A stretch of 64,000 bases of DNA from Legionella cherrii (GCF_900635815.1 NZ_LR134173.1:595501-659500), one strand, 5' to 3'. Positions 55,030-64,000 are shown, counted from the stretch's first letter. Made by a program: numbers and translations. Notes: a model not told the origin generated them from the letters alone.

Positions 55030-55161
55030 ATTTAACTCATTTATAGAAAAAATACCCCATGATACCCGATTTAATGCAAGCGTTCATCCTACTAATTGCT
55101 GCTTGCGAGCAAAATTGTTACTATTCATAACAGCTCTCTATGGAATTGCAAAGGTCTTATT

Positions 55162-55485
55162 ATGACGCAGATGAAATCGTGTACTGTTAAACTACTCAAT
55201 AAAACATATGAAATTAAATGCCCGGAAGGTGAAGAACCCAATTTATTGCTTGCGGTGCAAAAATTAAATCATCAAATCATGATTAATAAAAAGAAATCGA
55301 AACAGTTGGACAATTTCCAAGCCTTATTGCTCGCGGCACTGGATATTAGTCATGAGTTGATCCTCTGTAAAAACAAACAAGCACACCAGCAACATCAGGT
55401 CACTCAATTTATTAACTCCCTAGAAAATAAAATCAATAAAATGGTGGGTGGAGAGATGATAGAACGAATTCCAGAAATGGATTAA
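55162..55485 (+). CDS. zapA: Cell division protein ZapA
   Basis: A 107-residue protein from MTQMKSCTVKLLNKTYEIKCPEGEEPNLLLAVQKLNHQ, with the short beta N-terminal domain and a following long helix (FQALLLAALDISHELILCKNK and a coiled-coil end). ZapA bundles FtsZ filaments at the septum. The start at 55162 is chosen by alignment with family length; AAAGG lies 8 bases upstream, and the earlier frame start at 55096 adds an unlikely leader. Divergent from ygfB. Confidence 0.93.
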   Translation: MTQMKSCTVKLLNKTYEIKCPEGEEPNLLLAVQKLNHQIMINKKKSKQLDNFQALLLAALDISHELILCKNKQAHQQHQVTQFINSLENKINKMVGGEMIERIPEMD

Positions 55486-55763
55486 TTGATTTATTCTGGA
55501 TTTGCAAAAAATTTTCCCGCGTCTTTCGCGGGAAAGATAGCCCACATAATTCTTCTCTTATGATGCGGGCTTTGTTGATTAGATAGTGTGGAAGAATAGG
55601 ATAAGCACCAAGCTGTTTCTATAATTCCCATAAAGGTGAGAATCCATACATTAGGCACCATGCCAAATTGGGAATAGATTACCGCCTTCGCTGGAAAGAG
55701 CTGCGATTTTTTCAACAATTTTTAATAAGAGGGACAATAGATCTTGATTAAAAGGACTTAAAA
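55486..55763. other. Gap between zapA and the FMN protein gene with two hairpins
   Basis: In many gammaproteobacteria the 6S RNA gene follows zapA, but no 6S pattern is recognisable here; a 6S gene is found near 60862 instead. This gap has a strong hairpin at 55513-55535 and a weaker one about 55540-55575 (AGCCC...GGGCT). A 75-codon minus-strand frame overlaps both and is probably not a gene. Confidence 0.5.
55513..55535 (-). terminator. Perfect 9-bp GC-rich hairpin, terminator-like on the minus strand
   Basis: TTTCCCGCG (55513-55521) pairs with CGCGGGAAA (55527-55535) around TCTTT. On the minus strand the stem is followed by AATTTTTTG, as in an intrinsic terminator. It would stop a transcript coming from the 55540-55760 region toward zapA. 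On the plus strand it could still help end the zapA transcript. Confidence 0.6.
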
Positions 55764-57335
55764 ATGAGACGCCAATGGTATATAGGATTTGGAGTAGCCT
55801 TATTATTTACGCTTGCCCTCTTTGCGATGTTCCATAGCATCGAATGGTTTTTCGCTTTTCTCATTCCCGTTATGGTGCTTTGGATCTACGATTTGATTCA
55901 AAAAGAACATACCATTCTGCGTAACTTTCCCGTCTTGGGACATGTGCGCTATTTTTTAGAATTTCTACGTCCAGAAATTCAACAATATTTTATTGCTACT
56001 GATGAAAGCGAACTTCCATTTAATCGTGAAATACGTTCTCTTATTTATGAGCGCGCCAAAAATACTCGCGACACAGTCCCTTTTGGCACCGAGCGCGATA
56101 TTTTAAGTGTTGGCTATACTTGGGCCCTACACTCTTTAGCTCCGAAACATCTTTCGGAGGTCGAACCACGAATTATGGTAGGTGGGCCAGATTGTCTCCA
56201 ACCTTATAGTGCCTCTCGGTTTAATATTTCCAGCATGAGCTTTGGAGCGCTGTCTGGCAAAGCAATTATGGCCATGAACAAAGGAGCGCAGATTGGTGGT
56301 TTTTACCAAGCCACCGGTGAAGGAGGGTTAAGCGCCTATCATTTACAAGGTGGCGATCTGGTATTTCAATTTGGAACTGCCTATTTTGGTTGTCGTGATG
56401 CACAAGGGAATTTTGACGAAAAAGAGTTCGCCGCTGAAGCCAATCGTAAAGAAGTAAAAATGATCGAAATAAAAATCTCGCAAGGAGCCAAACCCTCTCA
56501 TGGAGGCATCTTGCCTGCTGCCAAATTAACGGAGGAAATTGCAAGAGTAAGAAAAGTCCCTATGGGTCACGATGTACTCTCTCCTATAGCTCATTCTGCT
56601 TTTACCACTCCTGTAGAATTACTTTATTTCATAAAAAAATTACGCGATTTATCTCATGGCAAACCGATTGGCTTTAAATTATGTCTGGGTCGAAGAGATC
56701 AATTTCTCGCCATATGTAAAGCGATGTTAAAAACCAATATCCTGCCTGATTTTATTACTGTTGATGGTGCAGAAGGAGGAACTGGGGCTGCGCCTGAAGA
56801 ATACATTAATTTTATAGGCTCACCATTGGAAGCAGGGTTAGTCTTTGTGCACAATGCCTTAGTAGGGATTAATGTAAGGGATAAAATTCGTGTTATCTGT
56901 AGTGGTAAGATTGCGAATGGATTTGATATTCTGACTAATATCGCTTTGGGTGCTGATATGTGTAATTCTGCACGCGCAATGATGATGGCTACCGGTTGCT
57001 TACAAACGAAACAATGTAATGCAAATACTTGCCCCACCGGAGTAGCCACGCAAAATAAACGCTTACAATATGGCCTCGTTGTCGATCAGAAAAAACATTA
57101 TGTCGCCAATTTCCATAAAAACACCGTGAAAAGCTTTTTAGAAATGGTTGGCGCGCTCGGTTTAGACAATCCCAGCGATTTAAAACCCATCCACATCATG
57201 AGGCGAGTCAGCGTGCAAGAAGTCAAAACATTTAATGAAATATATGAATATCTTACACCTGGACAACTATTAGGCTCCGATATTCCTCAGAGTTATAAAT
57301 CTCATTGGGAAATGGCCGATCCGGATAAATTTTAA
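55764..57335 (+). CDS. FMN-binding glutamate synthase family protein
   Basis: A 523-residue membrane-anchored protein. One or two N-terminal membrane helices (about 6-42) are followed by a GltB-like FMN TIM-barrel: RFNISSMSFGALSGKAIMAMNKGAQ, GEGGLS, IKISQGAKPSHGG, DFITVDGAEGGTGAAPEE and DMCNSARAMMMATGC. The Fe-S cysteine cluster is in CLQTKQCNANTCPTGVATQ. It lacks the glutaminase domain, so it is not a full glutamate synthase; the electron acceptor and substrate are unknown. AAGGA lies 8 bases before the ATG. It stands alone. Confidence 0.92.
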   Translation: MRRQWYIGFGVALLFTLALFAMFHSIEWFFAFLIPVMVLWIYDLIQKEHTILRNFPVLGHVRYFLEFLRPEIQQYFIATDESELPFNREIRSLIYERAKNTRDTVPFGTERDILSVGYTWALHSLAPKHLSEVEPRIMVGGPDCLQPYSASRFNISSMSFGALSGKAIMAMNKGAQIGGFYQATGEGGLSAYHLQGGDLVFQFGTAYFGCRDAQGNFDEKEFAAEANRKEVKMIEIKISQGAKPSHGGILPAAKLTEEIARVRKVPMGHDVLSPIAHSAFTTPVELLYFIKKLRDLSHGKPIGFKLCLGRRDQFLAICKAMLKTNILPDFITVDGAEGGTGAAPEEYINFIGSPLEAGLVFVHNALVGINVRDKIRVICSGKIANGFDILTNIALGADMCNSARAMMMATGCLQTKQCNANTCPTGVATQNKRLQYGLVVDQKKHYVANFHKNTVKSFLEMVGALGLDNPSDLKPIHIMRRVSVQEVKTFNEIYEYLTPGQLLGSDIPQSYKSHWEMADPDKF

Positions 57336-57489
57336 GTTTAAAAGCCATAACATGGTTTTTCTGGCGCATGCAGCCAGGATACTGTCTACGAGTAGTCCTG
57401 GCCGCACCCAACTCCATCTTCTACACCCGTCGGTATAAGAAAACCTGAAGAGAAAGAGATTTTGTGGCTCAAACCAGCCAAGCAATGCT

Positions 57490-58044
57490 TTACTTCCATT
57501 TAATATTGCATCCTAAACTTGGCTTTTGCTCTGGACTCACTGGTTTTCCAGCAAGGAGATTATCCAGGGCATTTTGTAAATGCGAGCCAGTTACCGGTTT
57601 GTTATTTCCCGGGGTTGATTCATCCAAACAGCCGCGATAGACACAAAGCATTTCTTTATCAAAAATATAAAAATCAGGGGTACACGCCGCTTTATAGGCT
57701 TTGGCTACTTCTTGTGATTCATCATATAAATAAGGGAAAGAATAATGAAAGTTTTCCGCTTCCATTCGCATTTGTTCTGGGCCATCAGCAGGATATTTTT
57801 CGGCATCATTGGAGCTGATTGCAACAAATTGAATCCCTTTTTTCTGATAAGTTTCGGCTAATTCAACTATTTTTGTCTGAATATGTTTCACATAAGGACA
57901 ATGATTACACAAAAACATAATCACTGTTGCAATGGGTGATTTAATCTGTCCAAGGGAAACCAATTGATCATTGCGTGTATCTACTAAAGTAAAATCAGGT
58001 GCTTTACTTCCTAATGGAAGCATGTTTGAAGCAGTTGCTACCAT
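57490..58044 (-). CDS. Thioredoxin-fold (AhpC/TSA, redoxin-like) protein
   Basis: A 184-residue protein. LPLGSKAPDFTLVDTRNDQLVSL begins the peroxiredoxin-like fold, and the redox site is MFLCNHCPYVKHI (a CNHC pair). VAISSNDAEKYPADGPEQM, FPYLYDESQEVAKAYKAACTPDFYIFD and the cis-proline loop CTPD follow. There is no signal peptide, so it is cytoplasmic. This subtype is often annotated as a thioredoxin family protein; the partner is unknown. AAGGGG precedes the ATG. Confidence 0.9.
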   Translation of the reverse strand: MVATASNMLPLGSKAPDFTLVDTRNDQLVSLGQIKSPIATVIMFLCNHCPYVKHIQTKIVELAETYQKKGIQFVAISSNDAEKYPADGPEQMRMEAENFHYSFPYLYDESQEVAKAYKAACTPDFYIFDKEMLCVYRGCLDESTPGNNKPVTGSHLQNALDNLLAGKPVSPEQKPSLGCNIKWK

Positions 58045-58403
58045 AATTACCCCTTATTAACTCAAAATAGCCGCTAGAACACTAGCGTATTCGTCTCGAG
58101 TCCTCGTTGCAGGAGAACATCGACAAATGGATTGAGTGAACATCAATTGAAGTGTCGAGTGCTCTTCAATTTGAACAAAATTTCAAAAAAGAATTGCGGG
58201 TGCATGGTAAACGAAAAATCCAGGGTAATCAAATGGCTCATTCTGAATTGCTGAGTGGTGGCTTAATCCATAGAAATCAATTTCCTAAGACTGATATTTT
58301 ACCGTAGTTCATTTTATTTACATAATAAGCAGTTTAAGGGCAAATAAACTCTATTTTATCTATACTTTGGATACAGGTCGCTTTACAAATTAAGGTGTTA
58401 AAA
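58045..58403. other. Gap upstream of the coiled-coil repeat gene
   Basis: About 360 AT-rich bases between divergent genes. The promoter of the 58404 gene is probably within the last 100 bases, but no convincing -35/-10 pair was picked out. No RNA gene or palindrome of note. Confidence 0.4.
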
Positions 58404-60806
58404 ATGGCTTATGACGCATTAGATTTACCCCGAGACAAGATGGAAGAACTTCTTCGAGAATTTGATCGATTAATGGAGGAACTGGAACATTCTTTTGATA
58501 CCCTCTCTGAAGAAGATAAATCTGTTTTGGATGGTCTAGAGGATGATCTGGCTGAATTAAGCGAACTTCAAGAGGGCAAGAAAGACACGCCACCACTTGC
58601 AGTGGAAAAGCTCCTTGAGTTAGATCTTCATACCGCCCTACGCACCGTTATTGCTGAATTCCGACCCACAAAAATTGGTGATTTACAGATGCAATGTCAA
58701 AAGTTGATCGATCACCACGGTTTTGCGACCTTCCGAGAAACCTTTGATGCGCTGTTGATTCAGGCTGAATCGTTAAAAAGCCAGGAATTGAGAGCCATGA
58801 AGCATATTAATCGCTACATGATGAACAAAATGGCAGATACCTTTGCCGCTATCGCTGCAGAAGGCTCAAAAGACTACGCTAAAAGCGTTATCAATGTGCT
58901 TAACTTAAATCAGTATTTTCGGGAAGAAGGACTTGAAGCAGCGAAAACAGACAGTAAAAAAGCCCAGGAAATGGCCATCAAAAGGGTTGAGACGGAAGCG
59001 GCTCAAGCACGAGAGGATATAAGAGGGGAACTGAAAGAAAAAATAGAGGCAATAAAAAAACAAGGGCAGCCAGAAGAGGCGCAGAAAGACTTGATTGAAA
59101 AAGCCAATGAGGAAGCCACACAGAAATTGGCTGCAATTACTCAGGCAACCGCAAAGAAGGTCACCGCAATTAAAGAACAAAAGGACTGCCTTTATCTCGT
59201 TAAGGAACTAGCCATCAATCTCTCTAAGGCTAAAGCAGCTCAAGAAATAGAGCAGATAAAGAAACAAGCGCCTGAAGGCGAGCAGGGGCAGTTGATTGAG
59301 CAAGTCAATAAGGCAACCGCTAAGGAGATAGCAGCGATTAATGCCCAAGAGGACCGTCTTCAATTGGCCAAGGAGATGGCTATCAAAGTCGCTCAGACTG
59401 AAGCATTCACAAAAATAAGGGAGATAAAACAAAAGGCTATCTCTGAGGCAGAACAAAATCAATTAACTGAACAAGTGAACAAGGAAACCGCCGCAGAAAT
59501 CAATGCAATTCAAGAGATGGAAGAAATACCACCCAATTATTACATCCTAGCCGAACGTCGTATTTTTGAAGAACAGGTATTTCAGGCCGCAGAGAAAGAC
59601 GGATACCAAAAGGCGAAAAAACTGACCATCAAAGCCATTGAATCAGAGCGAGACAATAAAATAGAGCAACTTAAACAACAAGAGCCTCCTGAAAATGAAC
59701 CATTGATTGAGCAAGTCAGAAAAGAAGCCGCTGAACAAATCACTGCAATCGAACAGATGAAAACCATGCCACTGGATTATTACATTGAAGCAGCACGGCG
59801 AAAGATGCTCGTAGACGATACACGTAAAAAAACTCTTTTTCAGCGCTATGATAAAATAGCGGATTTCGTACTCAAAGACATACTGTCAAGAGAATCAATC
59901 GATGAACGAACCCTAGCGATGGAGCGTTATCTGTTAATCACTGAAAAACTGATGGCGCAAAAACATTATGATGCCGCACTCCCCATTTTTGGAGCATTAC
60001 AACAAACGCCGATCTTTCGTTTGGCAAAAACAAAAGAGGGATTATCAACTCATGCGCAGCAGGTTTTAGAAAAACTCGGTGAATTGCAGAACGATGCAAA
60101 GAATTTTGCTGCGATTAGAGGGCGTTGTGAGCGTGAAAATACCTACGTTCCTTTGAATTTCACAGTGACTGATATTACCTTTTCTACAGATGATGTGAAT
60201 CCATTTATTTTAGATAGCAAAGGAAAAATCGTTAGGGGCTGTGATAAATTACCCGGCATGGAAAGAATAATTTCGAACTGTGTTAAAGCTGCGGCAACCA
60301 AAGCCTCCGAACCTGACAGCACCTTATCCCTAGAGATGGAAGCACACCGCGAGGAATTAGCCACAAAAACAAAAAGAGAGATAGAAACAGCTCAAGATAA
60401 AGCGTCACAGAAGTGTGAGACTCGAGGTGCACTTCCTGAAGCCAGCGCCTTATTTTCTAAATCCAAGTTAAAAAAATTAATTCACTTAGGGATTGTTGTA
60501 CCTCCCAAGAGAAGTGAACAAACACGGAAAATAGAGGAAGCCTTGCACGACTTAAAAAATCGGATACAAAGCAAGTTAGATCATCTAAAAAATGTAGTAG
60601 CCCGCTATGAAGACAAAGCCGAACGTAAACTTTCTTCTATTGTAGAAAAAATGCAAAATGCAGTTACCCCTCTTTTTGAACGAATACACACCTCATTAAA
60701 AGAGTCCATTCAAAACAGCAGTCAGAGATTTCGTGAGTTAATGCAGGCCTCTAAAAATAAAAAGGAAAATGAAGATCAGGAAGGTGAACGCCCCCATAAT
60801 TTTTAA
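58404..60806 (+). CDS. Long coiled-coil protein with four tandem repeats, candidate effector
   Basis: A protein of 800 residues, mostly charged helix. Residues about 1-180 are a helical head. About 205-455 holds four copies of a ~33-residue core, roughly (K/E)IEQIKKQ-x6-LIEQVNK-x2-A-x-EI-x-AI, at about 212-246, 280-312, 336-369 and 418-449. A second element, P-x-x-YYI-x-A-x-RR, occurs at 376 and 456. The remainder is a less regular domain, with a coiled-coil tail ending KNKKENEDQEGERPHNF. There is no signal peptide or membrane helix. The start at 58404 has AAGG eight bases upstream. No family recognised; a secreted effector is possible but unproven. Confidence 0.8.
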   Translation: MAYDALDLPRDKMEELLREFDRLMEELEHSFDTLSEEDKSVLDGLEDDLAELSELQEGKKDTPPLAVEKLLELDLHTALRTVIAEFRPTKIGDLQMQCQKLIDHHGFATFRETFDALLIQAESLKSQELRAMKHINRYMMNKMADTFAAIAAEGSKDYAKSVINVLNLNQYFREEGLEAAKTDSKKAQEMAIKRVETEAAQAREDIRGELKEKIEAIKKQGQPEEAQKDLIEKANEEATQKLAAITQATAKKVTAIKEQKDCLYLVKELAINLSKAKAAQEIEQIKKQAPEGEQGQLIEQVNKATAKEIAAINAQEDRLQLAKEMAIKVAQTEAFTKIREIKQKAISEAEQNQLTEQVNKETAAEINAIQEMEEIPPNYYILAERRIFEEQVFQAAEKDGYQKAKKLTIKAIESERDNKIEQLKQQEPPENEPLIEQVRKEAAEQITAIEQMKTMPLDYYIEAARRKMLVDDTRKKTLFQRYDKIADFVLKDILSRESIDERTLAMERYLLITEKLMAQKHYDAALPIFGALQQTPIFRLAKTKEGLSTHAQQVLEKLGELQNDAKNFAAIRGRCERENTYVPLNFTVTDITFSTDDVNPFILDSKGKIVRGCDKLPGMERIISNCVKAAATKASEPDSTLSLEMEAHREELATKTKREIETAQDKASQKCETRGALPEASALFSKSKLKKLIHLGIVVPPKRSEQTRKIEEALHDLKNRIQSKLDHLKNVVARYEDKAERKLSSIVEKMQNAVTPLFERIHTSLKESIQNSSQRFRELMQASKNKKENEDQEGERPHNF

Positions 60807-60824
60807 GTCTGCACCAGGCCATTC

Positions 60825-60855
60825 TTGACTTTCATCGAGATGGCCATGGTATAAT
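60825..60855 (+). promoter_or_regulatory. Probable sigma-70 promoter of the 6S RNA gene
   Basis: TTGACT (60825-60830) and TATAAT (60850-60855) are separated by 19 bases, giving a start near 60862. The -10 box is perfect; the spacing is slightly long. The position directly before the 6S-like RNA supports it. Confidence 0.65.
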
Positions 60856-60861
60856 CAGCTT

Positions 60862-61026
60862 AACCCGATAGCGAGAGATTTTAGAACCAATGCTAACAGC
60901 ATGGGAAGCATCCTGAAATCGGCGTTGTGCAAGCCCACCTTGTAGTGGGAAGCCTGAACCGATTCATTCGCTACCCACTTGAACCTCAGGGTTCATAATC
61001 CATGTCTGTCGGGCTCCTTTCTTTCG
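60862..61026 (+). ncRNA. ssrS: 6S RNA
   Basis: About 165 bases with the 6S plan, a long imperfect hairpin with a central bubble. The closing stem CCCGATAG (60864-60871) pairs with CTGTCGGG (61006-61013). The apical part has CCCAC-CTTGTA-GTGGG, followed by GAAGCCT. On the 3' side the small hairpin GAACC-TCA-GGGTTC lies in CACTTGAACCTCAGGGTTCA, matching the E. coli segment CACCTTGAACCAAGGGTTCA. A T-rich stretch ends it. 6S RNA binds sigma-70 RNA polymerase in stationary phase. Identification is by eye; a covariance search would settle the ends. It lies between the coiled-coil gene and uvrB, not after zapA. Confidence 0.75.
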
Positions 61027-61112
61027 AGATGCAACCCTCTGAGGAAATGCAAAATTTTCGTCATCCGAGGTACTAATCTTGGTAAATAGTCGTGTTGGAG
61101 TGACTGATAACG

Positions 61113-63100
61113 TTACTTCATCAATTGCTCTTTCAATAAAAGATACTCATCTCTAATCTTGGCTGCTGCTTCAAACTCCATGTTTTTGGCATGCAAATAC
61201 ATTTGTTTTTCCAACGTATTGATGTGTTTTACTAATTCTTGAGTTGACCAGTGCAAATATTCTGGACTGGGTTCTGCAACAGCGGTGTTGCGTTTTCCTT
61301 GATAAGCGCCTTCCATAATGTCTGTTATGGATTTGCTAATCCCTTTGGGGTGATGCCATGCGCTTCATTATATGCCTTTTGCTTTTCGCGTCTTCTGTCG
61401 GTTTCATCAAGCGCTCTTTGCATGGAGCCTGTGATTTTATCAGCATAAAGAATGGCACGTCCCTTCACGTTACGCGCAGCCCGCCCTATGGTCTGAATCA
61501 AAGAGCGATCAGAACGTAAAAAACCCTCTTTATCTGCATCAAGAATTGCAACCAAGGCAACTTCGGGCATATCCAAACCTTCACGTAATAAATTGATCCC
61601 CACCAAAACATCAAATACACCTAAGCGCAAATCACGAATGATCTCCACTCGCTCCACCGTATCGATATCTGAATGCAAATAACGTACTTTAACGCCATGC
61701 TCATTCAAATAATCGGTTAAATCTTCCGCCATGCGTTTCGTTAAAGTGGTCACTAAAATGCGTCCATTTTGTTGAATCACTTGACGAATTTCTGACATTA
61801 AATCATCAACTTGAGTGCGCACCGGTCGAATTTCGACTTCAGGATCGACAAGACCGGTGGGACGCACTACTTGTTCTGCAACATTATCCGAATGTTCCTG
61901 TTCGTAAGGGCCTGGAGTAGCTGAAATATAAATTGTTTGTGGTGAGCGTGCTTCAAACTCTTCAAACCGTAACGGTCGATTATCCAGGGCCGAAGGAAGT
62001 CTAAAACCATACTGTACCAACGTCTCCTTACGAGAACGGTCACCTCGGTACATGCCCCCGATTTGGGGTACAGTAACGTGGGACTCATCGATAATCAGCA
62101 GGGCGTCTTTAGGCAAATAATCAAATAAAGTGGGCGGTGGTTCACCCGCCTCACGCCCAGATAAATAGCGGGAATAATTTTCAATACCCGAGCAATACCC
62201 CAATTCCAGCATCATTTCCAGATCAAAAAAAGTGCGCTGTTCCAAACGTTGGGCTTCAACTAATTTGTTTTGCTCCTTAAATTCAGCGAGACGCTCTTGT
62301 AACTCCTCTTTGACCCAATCTACAGTTTGCAAAATACGATCACGAGGGGTCACATAATGGGTTTTAGGGAAAATAGTAATTCGGGGGAAGCGTTGCAAAA
62401 TTTCACCAGTAAGCGGATCAAACTGAGCAATGTTTTCAACCTCATCATCAAATAATTCAATGCGTACCGCATTGCGTTCTGAATCGGCTGGAAAAATATC
62501 AATAATATCACCATGCACGCGAAACTGACCACGTTCTAGGGACAAGTTGCTGCGAGTGTACTGCATTTCAGCAAGTCGTCTTAAAATTTTACGCTGATCG
62601 GATTGTTCTCCACGGGAAAGATGTAATACCATACGCAAATAGGAATCAGGATCACCCAAACCATAAATTGCAGATACGGTTGCGACGATAATCGCATCTT
62701 TACGTTCAATTAAGGCTTTGGTTGCAGACAAACGCATCTGTTCTATGTGCTCATTGATGGATGAATCTTTTTCAATAAAGGTATCTGACGCGGGTACATA
62801 AGCTTCTGGCTGATAATAATCATAATAGGAAACAAAATATTCGACCGCGTTGTCGGGGAAATATGCTTTAAATTCGCCATAAAGCTGAGCCGCAAGCGTT
62901 TTGTTGGGAGCCATAATCAGGGCAGGCCGGCGCATGGTTTGAATAACATGTGCTATAGTAAAGGTCTTGCCCGAGCCAGTAACCCCCAAAAGGGTTTGTT
63001 TGGATAAACCAGATTCCAAGCCTTCAATTAATGAGGCTATGGCTGTCGGCTGGTCACCAGCGGGCTTATAATCGGCATATAGTTTAAATAAATCTTTCAT
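61113..63100 (-). pseudogene. uvrB: UvrABC system protein B, C-terminus split off by a one-base deletion
   Basis: The main frame (61325-63100, 591 residues) has the Walker A site [16 protein letters not shown], the beta-hairpin region [43 protein letters not shown], and helicase motifs including [31 protein letters not shown] and QTIGRAARN. It stops at GLANP. The next frame gives [14 protein letters not shown] and the UVR domain (LEKQMYLHAKNMEFEAAAKIRDEYLLLKEQL). One A added in AAA (T at 61332-61334) joins [12 protein letters not shown] and gives about 662 residues, the normal length. UvrB verifies damage in nucleotide excision repair; the lost UVR domain binds UvrC. Sequence error is likely. 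Confidence 0.95.
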
Positions 63101-63131
63101 ATCTTATTAGTATATCGCACAGGAGCAACAA

Positions 63132-64000
63132 ATGGATATCGCATTAGCAAAACGCGTGCAAAAAGTTAAGCCTTCACCTACTTTGGCCGTAGCAGCAAAG
63201 GCCACCCAAATGCGTGCTCAAGGGCATGATGTTATTAATTTAGGTACCGGTGAACCCGATTTTGACACACCCGATTACATTAAAGAAGCCGCTATTGCTG
63301 CGATTAAGCAAGGGTACACCAAGTACACTGCAGTTGACGGGATACCTGAACTCAAAGAAGCAGTTAAAAATAAATTTAAAAAAGATAATGGCCTTGATTA
63401 TCAGCTCAATCAAATTTTAGTTTCCGTTGGTGGCAAACAAAGCTGTTACAATCTCTGCCAAGCGCTACTTAATCCTGGTGATGAAGTCATTATTCCTGCG
63501 CCATACTGGGTCTCTTATCCCGATATGGTGTTATTGGCCGAAGCGACCCCGGTGATTATTTCTACAACCCCGGCGCAACGTTACAAAATCAATGCTCAGC
63601 AACTCGAAAAAGCCATCACCCCCAAAACGAGGCTAATCTTTTTAAATAGCCCATCCAATCCATCCGGAGTAGCATACACATTGGATGAATTGAAGGCTTT
63701 AGCCGAGGTCTTACAAAAACATCCGCAAATTATTATTGCGACCGACGACATGTACGAACATATTCTTTGGAGCCAACCTTTTGCGAACATTCTTAACGCC
63801 TGCCCCGAATTATATGACCGCACTATCGTCTTAAATGGTGTATCCAAAGCGTATGCCATGACGGGATGGCGCATCGGTTATGCAGCAGGTCCGCTGCCAT
63901 TGATGAATGCGATGAAAACCATCCAGTCCCAATCAACCTCAAATCCTTGCTCTATTGCCCAAAGAGCCGCTGTAGCCGCACTATCAGGCAGCAATGAAAG
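63132..64000 (+). CDS. aspC: Aspartate-type class I aminotransferase, 5' part only
   Basis: The gene runs off the window after about 289 codons without a stop. It begins MDIALAKRVQKVKPSPTLAV, then INLGTGEPDFDTPDYIKEAA, GYTKYTAVDGIPELKEAV, SVGGKQSCYNLCQALLNPGDEVIIPAPYWVSYPDM, FLNSPSNPSG and the PLP lysine in LNGVSKAYAMTGWRIGYAAGP. These features fit the prokaryotic aspartate/prephenate aminotransferase subgroup (Ig type), so the symbol is provisional. AGGAG is six bases before the ATG. It is divergent from uvrB with only 31 bases between the starts. Confidence 0.92.
   Translation, partial: MDIALAKRVQKVKPSPTLAVAAKATQMRAQGHDVINLGTGEPDFDTPDYIKEAAIAAIKQGYTKYTAVDGIPELKEAVKNKFKKDNGLDYQLNQILVSVGGKQSCYNLCQALLNPGDEVIIPAPYWVSYPDMVLLAEATPVIISTTPAQRYKINAQQLEKAITPKTRLIFLNSPSNPSGVAYTLDELKALAEVLQKHPQIIIATDDMYEHILWSQPFANILNACPELYDRTIVLNGVSKAYAMTGWRIGYAAGPLPLMNAMKTIQSQSTSNPCSIAQRAAVAALSGSNE

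Noticed and set aside
55491..55718. 75-codon minus-strand frame after zapA
   Set aside because: Its last part runs through a perfect terminator-like hairpin, the start would be a TTG, and no family is recognised. A non-coding explanation is better.
1..64000. CRISPR arrays, tRNA or rRNA genes, insertion sequences, prophage
   Set aside because: No regularly spaced repeats, tRNA cloverleaf, rRNA segment, transposase or integrase was seen on either strand by eye.

Overview
The window looks like a chromosomal segment of a non-pneumophila Legionella. It is AT-rich. It carries the glycine-cleavage gcvPA/gcvPB split, a cN-II type IMP-GMP 5'-nucleotidase of the kind solved from L. pneumophila, secreted enzymes, and several large orphan proteins with eukaryote-like domains. 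Four of these end in acidic C-termini resembling the E-block of Dot/Icm effectors. Genus placement is inferred from remembered protein families and gene order, since no search could be run.

Layout. 1-1963: end of gcvPA, a small YciI-like gene and gcvPB, overlapping one another. 2416-10861: a seven-gene chemosensory operon (cheW-cheR-cheW-mcp-cheA-cheB, then a REC-class III nucleotidyl cyclase). It resembles a Wsp pathway, but its output domain is predicted to be an adenylate cyclase. 10930-17834: a broken M42-type peptidase, kdsB, a histidine phosphatase, a bicovalent-flavin type oxidoreductase, a GH5 glycosidase and a small exported protein. 18187-26401: accessory region with two effector-like genes, a lone HTH protein, an RMD1/DUF155 protein, a double GNAT, a FabF-like ketosynthase, an outer-membrane protein and a Rab-like small GTPase. 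26640-30375: lpxD (broken) and polA. 30464-34423: small exported proteins and a two-component cluster with three receiver proteins and one histidine kinase (broken). 34570-41759: an APH-fold kinase, the nucleotidase, rpiA (broken), rlmB, rnr, a broken exported protein and a YaiI-family gene. 42000-48500: a solute-binding protein, a DUF4254 protein, a large multi-spanning protein, and a retropepsin-like/UUP1/ATP-grasp operon. 48747-50441: a tandem-SET protein with a nuclear-localisation-like KKRK. 50746-55485: the ubiI-like/ubiH/pepP/ygfB block divergent from zapA. 55764-64000: an FMN glutamate-synthase-like protein, a thioredoxin-fold protein, a coiled-coil repeat protein, a 6S RNA gene, uvrB (broken) and the start of an aspartate-type aminotransferase.

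Two themes stand out. First, six genes (M42 peptidase, lpxD, histidine kinase, rpiA, an exported protein, uvrB) are each split by one single-base indel, mostly in homopolymer runs. Several are housekeeping genes, so sequence error is the simplest explanation, and all should be treated as single genes until checked. Second, the chemosensory operon has no stand-alone CheY, CheZ or CheD, and no flagellar gene is in view. Its only receiver-carrying output is the cyclase, which suggests a signal-to-cAMP pathway rather than flagellar steering.
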